A DNA stretch of 64,000 nucleotides, taken from contig NC_060026.1 of NCBI RefSeq assembly GCF_021134715.1, forward strand, positions 12,205,001 through 12,269,000. The letters are read 5' to 3'. Positions within the stretch are counted from its first letter, which is position 1. Every line of letters starts with the position of its first letter. A program made the translations under genes and the position numbers. Positions 23,001-34,709 of this stretch are shown piece after piece. The notes below the pieces were generated by a model, which searched no databases, was not told where the DNA came from, and saw only the letters and a list, made by a program, of their open reading frames with translations. Source of the DNA: Daphnia pulex (Eukaryota > Arthropoda > Branchiopoda > Diplostraca > Daphniidae).

Positions 23001-25012
23001 TTTGTTAGATGGCAGCTTGATGGGTAAAAAATACAAGTGAGTTAATGTCAAATGTTACCTTGTATTGAGAAACACTTACATTTGACTTGATTCACTCAAT
23101 TAGGATTTATTCATTATGAAGTTGGTAAGTCAATGTAAGCAATCAACCGGGTCCCACAACGTTAGTGTATCATATTAAGACGGTATGTAACTGACGCTAG
23201 GTAGTAGAATTGTTAACGTGAATCTAGGTTGTTTATCGTAAATCGGTTATCACGCGTGTGGAAAGAGTGTAATTGTAAAAATGCGGTTTATATAATCACG
23301 TGACTTGTCAAACTTAGAGAAGTCATATTCATTTCTAAGAGCTCTTACAGTAACTATGCGAATCAATTGGCTAAAAATATCGTTTTTATCGTTACCCGCA
23401 ATACTTCCTTATTTTTCTTCTACGAGATTCTCTCTCTCTCGTTCCATTATTAGCTCCGAGAAAATTGATGACATTATGGCGAGACTTCAGTAAAAATTTG
23501 ACGGATTTATCGTGAGCCTTATTTAATCCTCACGCCTTCTGCTTTGACGACATGTCAAAAGGAAGACGACGCCCAGATCAACCACGCCGCACCACCCAAG
23601 GTTTGGTGGTTGTTGTGGACTTGTAACACTATTATGCTTGTTTTTCATTTGTTTCCATGTGTCTGCGATCTTCATCCATGCAGTATACTACTGAGGCATT
23701 CCTTTCTGTGATGGTCTAATGGGAGTGTTTATATTTCTCAAGTGCATCATAACAATGATTTGATAATAACAAAATCCCAACGTATATAACAATTTTCTCA
23801 TTGAGGACTATATTGTAAGTAAAAAAAAAATTATTGATAATCACTATCCGAGCTTTCCCACCTGGGTGTCAAAGAGGACATAATGTTTTACCACAATCGG
23901 AAACTTCAGCTATAGCATTACCTCCCAACTGATAGAATCATTAGGTCGATAACGACACGCGACTAGCTTTTAATCTCCAATTGAGAGAGCTCTGGGGTGA
24001 TCATCAAACACGTGGTTTTTTGACAGAAATAAATTATATAAGAATTGCTCATCAGAAGAGTCGAACCCGGGCTCCAATAATATTAAAAAATTTAATAACA
24101 TCAATTTTTTCTTACTTTATTCAACAAATTTAAAAAGGTTTCAATTCAGGGGATGGCTACACTACATTCCGATAAGCTAAACATTCACAACATTCATTAA
24201 TTTGTTGTAAGTTCGCTTAAATGTCTGTTGTAATTTGGTCAAACTAGATTTCTCTTCCTTCAAGCTGATGTTAGAAATATTGGCGTCGTTTGCAGGTGAT
24301 CCAACTTTGACAGTTCGACTGGGCTCTGTTGGTGCTGGACTGGTGAAGGTATTCGTTGCTACTGGTGTTTAGTTTGATGCTGGAAAGGTAGGTTAGGTTG
24401 TGTACGGAATTCAATGTGTCTGTTTCATATTATTTAATAAGCTTACAAAATCCTACACTACATTTATTCAATTAGGACATGATTTGCAAAAACTTGTAAG
24501 TTCGCTTTAATTTAATTTTAAGTTGAAGTCATTTGGATATTAAACTAAATTTCTCTTTTTCTAAGTGATCAAAAAATATTTGCATCGTTTTGACGTTTTC
24601 AACGGGTGCATGAGTGATCCTAGTCTTAGTCTGTGAGACAGGACACGAGAAGAAAGGGATGTTTATTATTTTGTATTATTTGCTGTTGAACATTATATTC
24701 AATTTACTTTTTTCTTTTTTGAGAGGAAATTTAGTTCGTTTTTTTCTAATTTTATCGACTCACGCTAGTTATAAAAGAAATATGGCAATGGTGCATCTCG
24801 CCTTCAATGCAATTATTCCGTTCGCGCCTTTATGGACGCCTTACTGTCACTCTGTTAGGGATCAGGGGCGGAGCCACCACGGCGGAGCTTCTTAATTTTT
24901 TCATTTCTCGTCGTGGTCGGAGTGGAGACGGTCGCCTGGTCGCCATTTTCCTGGAATTTGGAAATTCCTGTCTAGTTGGTTATCTCTCTTCTAATTGTGC
25001 TACTTAACTACT
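23001..25012. other. AT-rich intergenic DNA
   Basis: No gene is recognised. 24890-25010 is shared with 35537-35665 (listed separately). The remaining small frames have no recognisable domain. Confidence 0.5.
24890..25010. repeat. 120-base dispersed repeat, copy 1
   Basis: Shares ordered blocks with 35537-35665, including GGTCGGAGTGGAGA, TCGCCATTTTCCTGGAATTT and ATCTCTCTTCTAATTGTG, with small indels. Type unknown. Confidence 0.7.
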
Positions 25013-26407
25013 TAACTCTCGAAACCGGAAGTACGCGTACGTACAAAAAAAAACATGAACTTTACTACAAATTTTATGAGGATCACGAATATGTGGTTCT
25101 TTTGTGCGTCGAATGAAAATTTACTGAACTACTGACTGAAATGAGAAAACCGGAAGTAGAAAAAAAAACATATTATCAAAAATCTAACAAGTGAGCTTTG
25201 TTGGTGGAATAGTTATCGTCAGTTTTCACTAAAAAATTTTCACACAACAGCTGCCGATAAATGTTTTAAAATATTTGCAAAGTAACTGAAACTGACTGTT
25301 TTGACAGCTGAAAATTATCGAAAAGCCATCTAGCGTTAGAAAAAAGAGTTCACACTTCTTTTACGCGCAAGAAGGGCCTGATTTTGGAATTATTACACAG
25401 ACAGAGATTTTAACGCTATTATGATTATTAGATTACTAGTAGATAATCTACGAAAATAAGTCAATTGTTCGGTACCTGGCCATAATCCCTTGGTGAGTGA
25501 CTGCAGGTATCGAGGTGTGTCACAGCAACTGAAGTGATCCAACTCGCCAGTGAAGCAAGACAAGTTGTGTAGCAGCACAAGAAGCGCTGAAGCAGTGAAG
25601 CTGGATGAGCGTACGTCTTGAAGATAAGGATGGAGCGGAACGTTGGTGGAAGTTCCTCTTCTGTCATGGACAAAATCCAGCATTGACTCAAGGATGTCCG
25701 TGGGGATCTTGTGTGCTCTGTAAAAAAAAATGTGTTACATTAATGAAAATATAAAAATTTTAAAAAGCATATCAATCTTTACCTTTTCTAAGAAGCACAC
25801 TGAAATGTTCATGACGGAAACTTGTAATAATCGAATTACAGCAACCAACTCCATTACTCCTCAGGTGGGGTAAATTTCCTGATGCTAATGAAAGTGTTAT
25901 GAAGTATTGCAGTAGCGTGGTGATAGGTGATATTGATGCTTACCTTTATCATATGAGTGATGATTTAGTAAGGTATTTGACATAGTTTAGTTGGTGTGGT
26001 AGCAGTAATGGGAAAATACCTTATACCTGCACATTTATATTCCACTATATGTGTGCTTCAAACATGGGTTTTAGGCTTTTGACAGCATAGGGATCTAATA
26101 GATGGAAAGTGACTGAGTGCTAGAAGTCAACTTGTTGGGATGGCTGACAGTAGCTAATAAGCTATGCATCTAATATTTGAAGAAATAAGTTGGTATAACT
26201 TGAAAATAAGGAAACTAGTTCAAGATAAACCTACACAAGATACGAAGATCCATTTGGTATTTGAAATCACAGGAATATAAGTATAATTAGCAACAATTTG
26301 TTTTGTTTCGCCCATTTTTTCGTCTCGTTTCATGACATGGGGACGTAGACAACAAAAACGACAGTGGCGACATCTAGTAATGAGTTTTTAATCTTATGTT
26401 AGTTGCA
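25013..26407. repeat. 1.4 kb direct repeat, copy 1
   Basis: Starts TAACTCTCGAAACCGG and ends TTATGTTAGTTGCA. It matches 37588-38982 at a constant offset of 12575 bases, so no net indel; only a handful of substitutions were seen on reading (e.g. GATATTGATG/GATGTTGATG). No clear terminal inverted repeat or target duplication. The minus-strand open frame at 25393-25691 is repeated in the other copy but has no recognised domain. It is either a non-autonomous mobile element or a recent duplication. Confidence 0.85.
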
Positions 26408-26530
26408 GGGTGTCGGTAAAGTGCAGGGTGCAGGTGCAGGTTGGACGAGGGGTAAAGTGCGGAGTCTGGAGTGCAGGGTGCGGTTGGTGGTAAAATGCAG
26501 GTCCATATGCCGCTCACAGAAAGTGCAGGT
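26400..26530. repeat. Degenerate TGCAGG/GTGCGG G-rich repeat
   Basis: Irregular units of GTGCAGGGTGCAGG and relatives immediately after copy 1 of the 1.4 kb repeat. They are absent after copy 2, so they belong to this insertion site. Confidence 0.6.
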
Positions 26531-26612
26531 TAGGTTTTATCTCTAAAAAAAACTGTTGGTGTAATAATTTAATTACAATGAAACTTTTTTTTTATTTTTA
26601 TTTCGTTAAATT

Positions 26613-26725
26613 TTGAAAAGTTGTCAACGTGAATTCTGCAATTAACCAAATCGTTTGGCGCAGTCATCATTTTTTCCATCTTCAGCGTGGCAGAAGCCAC
26701 ATGGTATTGACAACTTTTCAAAATT
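26613..26725. repeat. 17-base inverted repeat arms
   Basis: TTTTGAAAAGTTGTCAA near 26615-26631 and its exact reverse complement TTGACAACTTTTCAAAA near 26707-26723, about 75 bases apart. This could be the remains of a small DNA transposon. The overlapping minus-strand frame has no domain. Confidence 0.6.
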
Positions 26726-27504
26726 CGTTTTTCGTCCACCCCATAGCAGATGCAGATTGTTGACTTGTCAAAAAATTCCTTCCTTTTCCACAAAAATTCC
26801 GCAAAAATTACCAATTAATTCATAGGTAAATTCTATTTTATTTCTGTGCAAATTGTTGGTGTATTGGATCACGTTTCATATTTTTCATTATAACCTGTAG
26901 GAAAGGATGTGAAAGGAAACAGTAGCCTATTAATAGCCTACCATCAACTCCTTCATTAAAAATTATTCTTCTGCTGAATGTATCATTCAGTTTATACAGG
27001 TAAAAACCAATCATAGCTTAGTCACAATTAAAAATTACTTTTTCAGATATTTAGTCAATATTCATCACAATTATTGGTAGCTAGTGGCTTTGATGTTGGT
27101 AAGTCTAACAACACCGTGACATGAATTGTTTTTCTCTTAATGATGCAATTGTATGACAAGTGATACTCTTCACCCATGAAAGTGATAAAAGTTTGGATTA
27201 TGACACTTTCTTGTAATATTTGATTGCAGACACCTTTCTAAATATGGAACTTAACCCATTCAATTGTGCAGGGTGCATGGAATTTACATTTTACTTTTGT
27301 TGTTGGCTTCAAAAACATGTACAAAAAGTGAAGGCTAGTAACATAGTAAATTAAGTAAGATTTTAAAATTAAATGTACAAATAAATTTCCAAAAGTTTGA
27401 TGATTCTTATGATATGGATTTTCTGAAGGAAAACTTTTGGTCACAAGTTGGGCTGACACTTTAAAAATTCTGTTTTTGTAGGTTGTTCCATGGGCAAGGG
27501 TATA

Positions 27505-27615
27505 TCCACCCGACAAAACTTAAAGTCGACAAGACCTCGACAAAACTCCGACAGAGGTCGATTTTACCCCGACAGTTCCCGAATTTACTCCGACAAAATG
27601 CGATTTCCCCCCGAC
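27505..27615 (+). repeat. MULE left terminal inverted repeat
   Basis: Reverse complement of 30744-30853 with few mismatches. It contains repeated CCGACA/TCGACA units spaced 10-20 bases apart, which are likely transposase binding sites. Confidence 0.85.
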
Positions 27616-27864
27616 TGGATTTCCTACGTGTTTGTTTATTAAATATCCCTGTAACTTTTGTTAATAACGTCATTTGTATTTGAATGTCATAAATCAAGGC
27701 GTTGTTTAAAAAAAAACAGAGGGAATAAATCAAAAATTAATTAACGACGGCGAGAAATTTTGCACAGATCACAAAATGCAATTAATCACAAAAGCAATTA
27801 GAAAAAAGTAGTTATCTTAAAACGATAAAACTAACGAAACAATTAAACATCATAATCATGCTCC

Positions 27865-30491
27865 CTATTCCTCATAGTCAACCAGCCAAGATGGGCGCTT
27901 AGTTCTTCTAGTACTTGTTGCCAGTACCACTTGTGGGTTTCTTTTTCTCTTCTCACCTCTTGCATCGATATCTGTTGTCATCTGTGTCTTTCTTGGCCGG
28001 CCTCGAGACTTTGGAGCTGGTGCCTGGTTGGCGACGGGATCAGAGTTTGTTTGCATCTTTTTAGGTCGCCCTCTTGCTCTATTTTGTTGGTCATGCTGAA
28101 AAGCGGTAGAGTTTTCAGGGGTTGGCACTCCAGCAGCAGCAGGGTTGATTGCGAGAACAGGCTCCAACGGCTGAACCATAATGGCACGCTGCAATAGTTG
28201 TGTTGCGCTTTGAGACTCAGTACCCACTGGATGCATGTTAAGCCAAACTGCGTCGTCTGGTAACATAGCGGTTATTGCCGGCTGAAGAGGTCTAAATGAA
28301 AAAGGGAAAGTTACTACAAATAAAAGAGCCTAAAATGGCGTCAAAAACGAACCTGTTCCAATGTTGGATGTTTTCTATCGATTGATTGACGTCTGTTACA
28401 GGCAAAGTCCCTTCCACAGCTGAAGAGCATCTGATTGGAGAACATCGTTGTGAAACGAGAAATTATTATGCCGTTGACCATCGTCTGCCAACGTAATTAA
28501 TGGCTCAGGATAATCGACGACTGCAAATATAAAAATAAAAGTTAAATTTACAAATAAATGGCAGCTCATTCCTCAGCAAGCCTACCATCAGCATCGGCAG
28601 GTTGGACTTCTGCTGGCTGTATATGTCTTGGAACCCTAGCCTGTCCAGCTGTAGCCCTGCCACGTCGAACATTGCCATCTGGACGCGCTGGCCTCGCCGA
28701 TGTGTCAAAAGTTGGGCGAGGAAGATCTCGGTCAGGCTCGAAAAAATTACACGCGAGCTCTAAAAAATTTGAGATGTTTATAACTCCTTCGTCATATTTC
28801 GTCCACATTTCATCGATTTTTCGGTCAACCAGTCGAGCTTTGACTGGCTTACTTTTCCCCAAAGTGAATGCGTGTTTCACAGCTTGTAAATCTAATTCAG
28901 TATCAGCGTTTGATTTAACAAGGGCCTCTGAACATTAATTAAAACAGTTAGTCAAAGGAAAAGTATTTGTGAAACAAATCTAGTATAACTTACTCATAAA
29001 GTTGAAAAAGTTAGGGTGGGCCACCATGACCCTTCGGTTAAAATAACGATTCCAACATTCAATAGAATTGTTGGTACGTTTTGAATTCCGATAGACAGAA
29101 AAGGTTTCTGGTTTGACTTTGCATATCCAGTAGTCCCAGTAGTATGTAAACAAAGCCGCAACTCCTTCTTGAATGGGTTGAGGTTGAGTTGCAAGGTCAG
29201 CTTCATACTTATCCCGGATAACCTAAAGACAGACATTATTAGTTATCACACACAACAATTAGAATAATTGCAAAGAAGATCTATACCTGGAAACCCTCTA
29301 AAATATCCTTTGCAGGGAGAATGGCAAGAGCTATATGATCTCTTTAACAATTTTGAACACAACACCTTTTTGCTTGTATGCAACCGATAATCCAAGTTCA
29401 CTTGCCTTTCTGTAAATGGCTTGGCCATAATGAAACCAACAACCCTTTGCGACAGCGCTCGGAAATGCTACCGTCATTGCCCCAAGAATCGCAGGCTCAA
29501 AATCAGAAATACAGTATTTAATGTTACAAAGACTGATGCCTGGAAACTCCAATGAAACAGTTTCCTTAATGTGATACAACACATCACTATAGAGCAGCTG
29601 GTTTCTGTGCGTCATCAATACGTACGCGAACGGAAAAGAATGTCCTTGATAATCAACGTGAATTGTATACACTTGGTTGAACAACTCAGGGGCAGATCTA
29701 AAAGTTCCGTCTGACGCTAAAGTGGTGGCATCACCAAGAAGAGCCAAAATCGAGAGGGAAATAAATATGACGCCGTACATTGCGACGCCACCCACCACTT
29801 TGTCAACGATCTTACTAAAGAACGGTTTACCCTCGTGTGTTTTACTGCATAAATAAATTAATTAGTAAAACAAATACAATCTTTGTTAAAAAACATTCTT
29901 ACCCATAATCGTCGAATCTGGTACAAATGTCTTCAATATCGAGTACAGATTTCGGCAGAGAGGGCCCATTCTTTCTCCTTGCATTTTGCATTCTTTTTTG
30001 AATGGCGTCATCGAACGAAGCTGGCACGTCAGCATAACTGTGACAATTTAAAGCATGTTTTAAGAAAGTACAAATCATGCACAAATACAATATTTACCTG
30101 GTGCGATGAATTTCTCTAAAAATGTCACTTAAATTGCCAGGTTCAGCAGCAGCTTTAGCGACACATTCATTAACTAGGGCAATTCTTCGCAATTCTTGAG
30201 TTTCTGGACCATGATTATGAGGGGATTCATTAAGAACGTAAACTCCATTTCTCATCGTCATTCGATTCGGACAATCTTGTGACTGTTTCAAACGACAATG
30301 GAGGTAACAAACATGACCCGTAAAGAAAAACTAAATTATTAAGGTATATAGAGTGCACAGTCAATGAAAACTACTTGCCTGTTTCTTTCCACGAGATAAA
30401 TCATGTCGTCGGGTGTCACGTAATGAGTAGCTCCATCTCGATCTCCTGGAAGTTTCCTAACGTTCTTAAATCCAGCTCGAATATTAACCAT
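27865..30491 (-). pseudogene. MULE transposase with FLYWCH finger, frameshifted
   Basis: Multi-exon transposase on the minus strand. First exon from ATG 30491 to 30375 (MVNIRAGFKNVRK...). The next, 30330-30098, completes a FLYWCH zinc finger (CYLHCRL, C of SQDCPNR, HNHGP). The catalytic exon (about 29840-29290) shows the MULE DDE set: D in LASDGTF, D in CISDFEPA, the GCWFHYGQA C..H motif, and E in NNSIECWNRYF on the next exon. The last exon (28266-27865) carries two AT-hook-like GRP cores (ARGRPKK, SRGRPRK). Two frame breaks are visible, near 29345 (after KIVKEII, TAG) and near 28430 (after NDVLQSDA, in the exon ending HWNR), so the copy is probably inactive. Confidence 0.85.
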
Positions 30492-30743
30492 TTAAAAATC
30501 AGTAGCAGCTTCAGATTCAGACGCAATGGCGAAAGGGAATAGTGGGTGAATGACAGGAGAGATGATTGACATCGACAAAATGAAACAATAAGTGACACAC
30601 CCCCATATACTCACACCTTTCCTCCTTTTCCATTCTTTTATTCTCTTCCTTTCCCTCTTTCAATTTTCCCACCAGAATGAACGATTATAAAAGACATCGT
30701 AAGCGACATCTTCCGTCAAGTTCAGTTTGTTGATAACCTCAAA

Positions 30744-30853
30744 TCGGGGGAAAATCGCCTTTTGTCGGAGTAAATTCGGGACCTGTCGGGGTAATATCGA
30801 CCTCTGTCGGAGTTTTGTCGAGGTCTTGTCGACGTTAAGTTTTGTCGGGTGGA
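30744..30853 (-). repeat. MULE right terminal inverted repeat
   Basis: Ends GTCGGGTGGA on the plus strand and mirrors the left arm. It lies about 250 bases upstream of the transposase ATG and so may hold its promoter. Confidence 0.85.
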
Positions 30854-31259
30854 ACTCCACTTTCCGTTCCATGAAGGTTGAACGAATTAGGAGTTATCTA
30901 TTTCATCGTAATTGCTGTAATTGTATTTCAACATTAGTTATCAGATAATTTTACCAATTTCCATAAAAATTTATAGAGGAATAGCCAAAAACAAAGGTAC
31001 TTTATAACTGGTATGTAACTTTGAAAATTTTTAACATATTTGTGGTTATACAAATTATTAATGATGCCGAAATATTAACTTTTAAAATTTGAACTTTTTC
31101 CCAATCCAACCTAGACTAGTGTTGCTTGATAAAAATCTGTAGATTAAAATGGGCACTTTCGTAGTCAATATCATACTTTCGAATTGTTTGTGCAGCTAAG
31201 CAGGCTAGTGGGGCCACATTTTTAACTTGGCTGTTGAGTAGGTGTAGTATTAGGGTCCC

Positions 31260-31344
31260 GGACATTCAGGCCAGTGGCATTCAGGCCAGTGGCGGGGACT
31301 TTCAGGCCACTGGCCTGAATGTCCAAATCCTTTCAGGCCAGTGG
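31260..31344. repeat. Hairpin of TTCAGGCCAGTGGC units
   Basis: Perfect 19-base arms GGACATTCAGGCCAGTGGC (31260-31278) and its complement (31306-31324). The core TTCAGGCCAGTGGC also occurs directly at 31280-31293 and 31331-31344. It looks like a transposon end or cruciform. No partner end was found in the window. Confidence 0.75.
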
Positions 31345-31604
31345 CGCTAGTAAGCCTGTTTCCGGCGTGTACTACCAGCGCCACCACACCACGCTGAGGC
31401 AGCTCCGATCAGTTGCGTGTTGGCGGTGATTGTGGAAGGAGCTGCTGCTGGTTAGGGGTATCATCTTTACTCCCCTTCCGTTTCGATCGTTTTTTGTCAG
31501 AGTGCATCATTTAATCGTAATGAAAAGACAGACACAGTTTAAATTTTATACAAGTGTTTTTTATTATCGATAACAACACAGGATTTGTTACAATATCAAG
31601 ACGG

Positions 31605-32220
31605 CTATTCGGCCGCTTTCGGGAGGGTGCTGAGCGCCGCCTCCTTGAGTGCCGCTTCCTCGTCTTCGGCTGACAACTGTAGCTCTGGTTCCGACTCGTC
31701 GCCCGAGTCGATCCTTAGGCCCCGTTTCGGGACCGGGCGCGGTGGTTGCCCCTGTACTGTCGTCTGTGCTGGTACCGGTACTTGGGCCGGCTCTTTCAGG
31801 AGATCGTCCTCCTTCTCGCTAGGCAACTCTTCCAAATCCTCTCCGTAGAGATTCTTGGCCGAGTCTGCTAGGTCTACCTCGATCTCTTTCGCTGATCGGA
31901 GGCTTTTACGCCGGGCCGCCTGTTTCGCCGCTGCCTCTACCAATTCCTTTGACGGAGGGTTGAACAACGAACTCCTTCGGGGCTTCGGGGTTTTAACCGG
32001 TTTAGCACCAGGTAATTCCTCGTCGCACCTCTCCAGGAGAATCCTCACGTCTTCGGCTAGGACAGTTACTACTTCAGTAGTGAATTTTTGTCGCGGACTT
32101 CGGCCGGACAAGCGCCTTGCCTTTCGTAGGCTTGGGGCTAATTGGACTCAGAAGGACCGGAGGGTTCAGGATTTGGGATTGGGCCTCTTTCGAAGCTGCC
32201 GCCTCGTGAGTGATAAAAGT
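31605..32220 (-). pseudogene. Acidic/basic hypothetical protein remnant with a frame break
   Basis: Not recognised. An open frame of about 168 codons ends at TAG 31605. It is rich in Glu/Asp/Lys/Pro (LPSEKEDDLLKEP, RIDSGDESEPELQLSAEDEE) and has no ATG start. Upstream, a second frame reads plausibly (NPPVLLSPISPKPTKGKAL). It would join the first if one base changed in the AAAAA run near 32096, so this may be one broken frame. A minus-strand AATAAA (31560-31565) lies 40 bases past the stop, consistent with a transcript end. The GC content is well above the neighbouring DNA. It could be a gag-like fragment of a retroelement, but nothing proves this. Confidence 0.4.
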
Positions 32221-33040
32221 GAAATAAGTCGCTTACAATAAAAATATCTGGTAAAAAAGCAATCGTTTGCAATAACATTGGGGAGACTAACCAACTCTAT
32301 AACCTATAACTTTAACAAAATAAAATCGAAAGACACTCTGAAGATCTTAAGACTAACGGTTTTTTTACCAGGGATGCCAGAATGCGAACTGAAAATGTCA
32401 CAAAACACTTACAATAAAAAAAAAAAATTTCGAACATTATTATTCCCAACTTATTTACAATGATAAATAATTGAAAAATAATAATAACGACAAGTGGTAT
32501 CTATATTCATTAAATAAGAAATAGTGATAAACTTATAACCATGGTGTATTACTGTATTAGTATGGTGGGGGAACTTATGGTTGGAATCGGCTATCTCGGC
32601 TGAAGCCAGTGGTCGGCTATGATCAGCGCTGCCTGGTGGACAATTGGGTGAACTATGAGCTATAAACGGTTTGAAAATTTTCTAAGTCCGATTGCACTTT
32701 GCTTATGTGACTCGCCTGAAGGATACACTTGGCTTGATGAGTAAAGTGCATTTCTTTTTTGATGAGATAATTAACAACAAATAGTTTTTTTATTTATAGG
32801 TTCCTTCTAAACTTGGAACCAGTGGAATATATGTTCAAGTTATCATTATAGAACACAAACAGACGCCTTTTAAAATTCTCTTACTTCTCTGCTATTGCTA
32901 ACTAGTGTTGCAAGGTTGCAAGGTGTGGCACGATACTCGATACCCAACTCAATCGATACTTAGTATTACGATTTTCTTTTTATTGGTATTTCACGGTTAA
33001 TTAAATTTCTAATAACTGGAATGTTCTTTTTACTTTCTAG

Positions 33041-33413
33041 TTTGGTGCGAGCCGACTGACGTGAACAAAGCTTCTAAGCCATTAAAACTGGTCTTGATTT
33101 CATCCAACCGGCCAACCGGAACTGCCCGACATTAGAGATGTGAATCTGAGTCAGACTATTGAAGAGATTCAAGAACCTCTCGCCAAATGATGCATACCCT
33201 ACCGTTGCTGGATGCTATGCTATGCATCATGATCACCCTCATTCGTTTCTGCCTGTTAAGTTTGACTGCCGGATTTATCACTGGAATACTCAACGGCTGG
33301 GACCAAGATAATTAGATTAATGCCGTTTGGGGTGCAACCGCAGCTTATTCACTCCGACATTCCCCCGCTGTCCCTGACTCCCTACAGCCCTTTCAAATTT
33401 AAAATCATCTTGA
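33041..33413 (+). pseudogene. Decayed copy of the pseudouridine kinase 3' exons
   Basis: Starts at a conserved TTTCTAG acceptor and reads WCEPTDVNKASKPLKLV like the parent. It then has a deletion of about 60 bases, an in-frame TGA after EPLAK, and complete loss of the exon that encodes VSGAGD, the catalytic Asp. The last exon is present (LTAGFITGILNGWDQDN) but continues into TAG. It cannot make an active kinase. Confidence 0.9.
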
Positions 33414-33773
33414 GAATGTCGAACGTGGTATTTTTGTAAACCATATTTTATTCTTTACAAGTTACAATACAATCGGACTCCGGAGCGGAGTACTTTGAAT
33501 TTTGGGTATAATTTACTACCACATTTATCCGTATTCATTTTGAACATCTACACGCATTCACGGTAAATCATGCATGAGTGAAATTGATTTAAAATCTATA
33601 TTTCCAATAGAAATTCTTTGGGTTTAAACTTCAGTATCTAACAACTTATTTTCAATTTGAAAGCAACTTATTTTCTATTTGAAAGCATTTTGAAAAAAGT
33701 AAAATAGTATAACACACAAGCTGGCAATGCTGCTACAACAGCTGCAGCCGACGAATTGCAGTTTTGTATTTAT

Positions 33774-33833
33774 CTTTCAATCATAGCCTACGTAAGTTTA
33801 ACTATTGTAACTTACGTAGGCTATGCTTTCAAT
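33774..33833. mobile_element. 44-base perfect hairpin insertion with 8-base target duplication
   Basis: Within the duplicated copy, CTTTCAAT (33774-33781) and CTTTCAAT (33826-33833) flank a 44-base insert (33782-33825). The insert's 17-base arms, CATAGCCTACGTAAGTT and its exact complement, leave a 10-base loop. The parent locus near 21455 has a single CTTTCAAT and no insert. An 8-base target duplication is the hAT-family size. Confidence 0.75.
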
Positions 33834-33942
33834 CGTCAAAGAAGTTCATTTCAACTTGAAGCAGCATGGAGAGTAGCGACTTTCAAGTAGCGAAGGAATC
33901 GGGGGTAAGATAATTTTTGTGAAACTGTAAACGTTTGTGTAA

Positions 33943-34016
33943 TCTCAATGAAGAACCTAACTATTAACCCAGCTCGATGATAATTTTATGATATTCAATG
34001 GTTTTTACTGATACCC
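33943..34016 (+). pseudogene. Decayed copy of snoRNA A1
   Basis: The C box reads ATGAAGA (33948-33954) instead of ATGATGA. The D box CTGA (34008-34011) and the guide are kept. Confidence 0.8.
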
Positions 34017-34405
34017 AGGTACAATTTGTCAATTTTAACAATATTTGCTATTTGAATCATGTGTTATTAATAATGAAAATGTTATGCTTGATGGAACTAC
34101 AGGTGAAGCAGTAGATGTGGCAATCCGGGTTGAATTTTTTCGGATGATCAGACTGTGGTGAGATTCGGAATATAAAAATTTTAGTTATTGTTGGAAATAT
34201 GTAGAATAGTTTCAAGTTAGATGAAAAATGTGTGTTCTTGATTTAAGTTAACCATATATCAATATTCTTTTTAAAAATTTTGTTCTAATGTCCTGCATTT
34301 CATTTATAAATAGGTGTTAAATCATCTGTTGTTGATGCAACGAGCAATGTGGCCAGACCTTTTAGGGTTGTGGGTAAGAATATTCCTTTAGTAATCTAGT
34401 TCTCC

Positions 34406-34478
34406 TTTCAATGATGAATTCTCGCTCTTAACCCAGCTCGATGATATTTTGTGATAAAATAAATTTTCCTGGTGTTCC
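34406..34478 (+). pseudogene. Decayed copy of snoRNA A2
   Basis: The C box ATGATGA (34411-34417) and guide are kept, but the D box has become CTGG (34469-34472). Confidence 0.8.
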
Positions 34479-34649
34479 ATTGATACCTTTTTTGTCTGAC
34501 ATTAAATTCAAGTTTTCTAAAATATGTGTTTAATATTTGCAGTGAATGTGCTGCTCCAAATTTGTGTCTTGGTACTTCCATTCTAAAACTTATTCCATGG
34601 GATATGCTGTCATTGTATAAGTGAAATGTTGACTCTTTATATAAGTATT

Positions 34650-34709
34650 TCAAAAAGATGAAAGGAACAATAGGGACCTAAGATCAATAATGATTTGTTT
34701 CTGAACCTA
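34650..34709 (+). pseudogene. Decayed copy of snoRNA B1
   Basis: The C box is AAGATGA (34655-34661) and the guide is shortened to AATAGGGAC. D box CTGA (34701-34704) survives. Confidence 0.75.

Larger units (their letters stand above)
27505..30853 (-). mobile_element. MULE (Mutator-like) DNA transposon, degenerate
   Basis: A 3.35 kb element bounded by about 110-base terminal inverted repeats (27505-27615 and 30744-30853). The repeats start TCCACCCGACAAAACTTAA and are built of GTCG-containing subunits, with only scattered mismatches between arms. Inside is a FLYWCH plus DDE transposase on the minus strand. No 9-base target duplication, the usual size for MULEs, can be read at the borders. Either an end has eroded or the true termini lie a few bases out. 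Confidence 0.85.
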
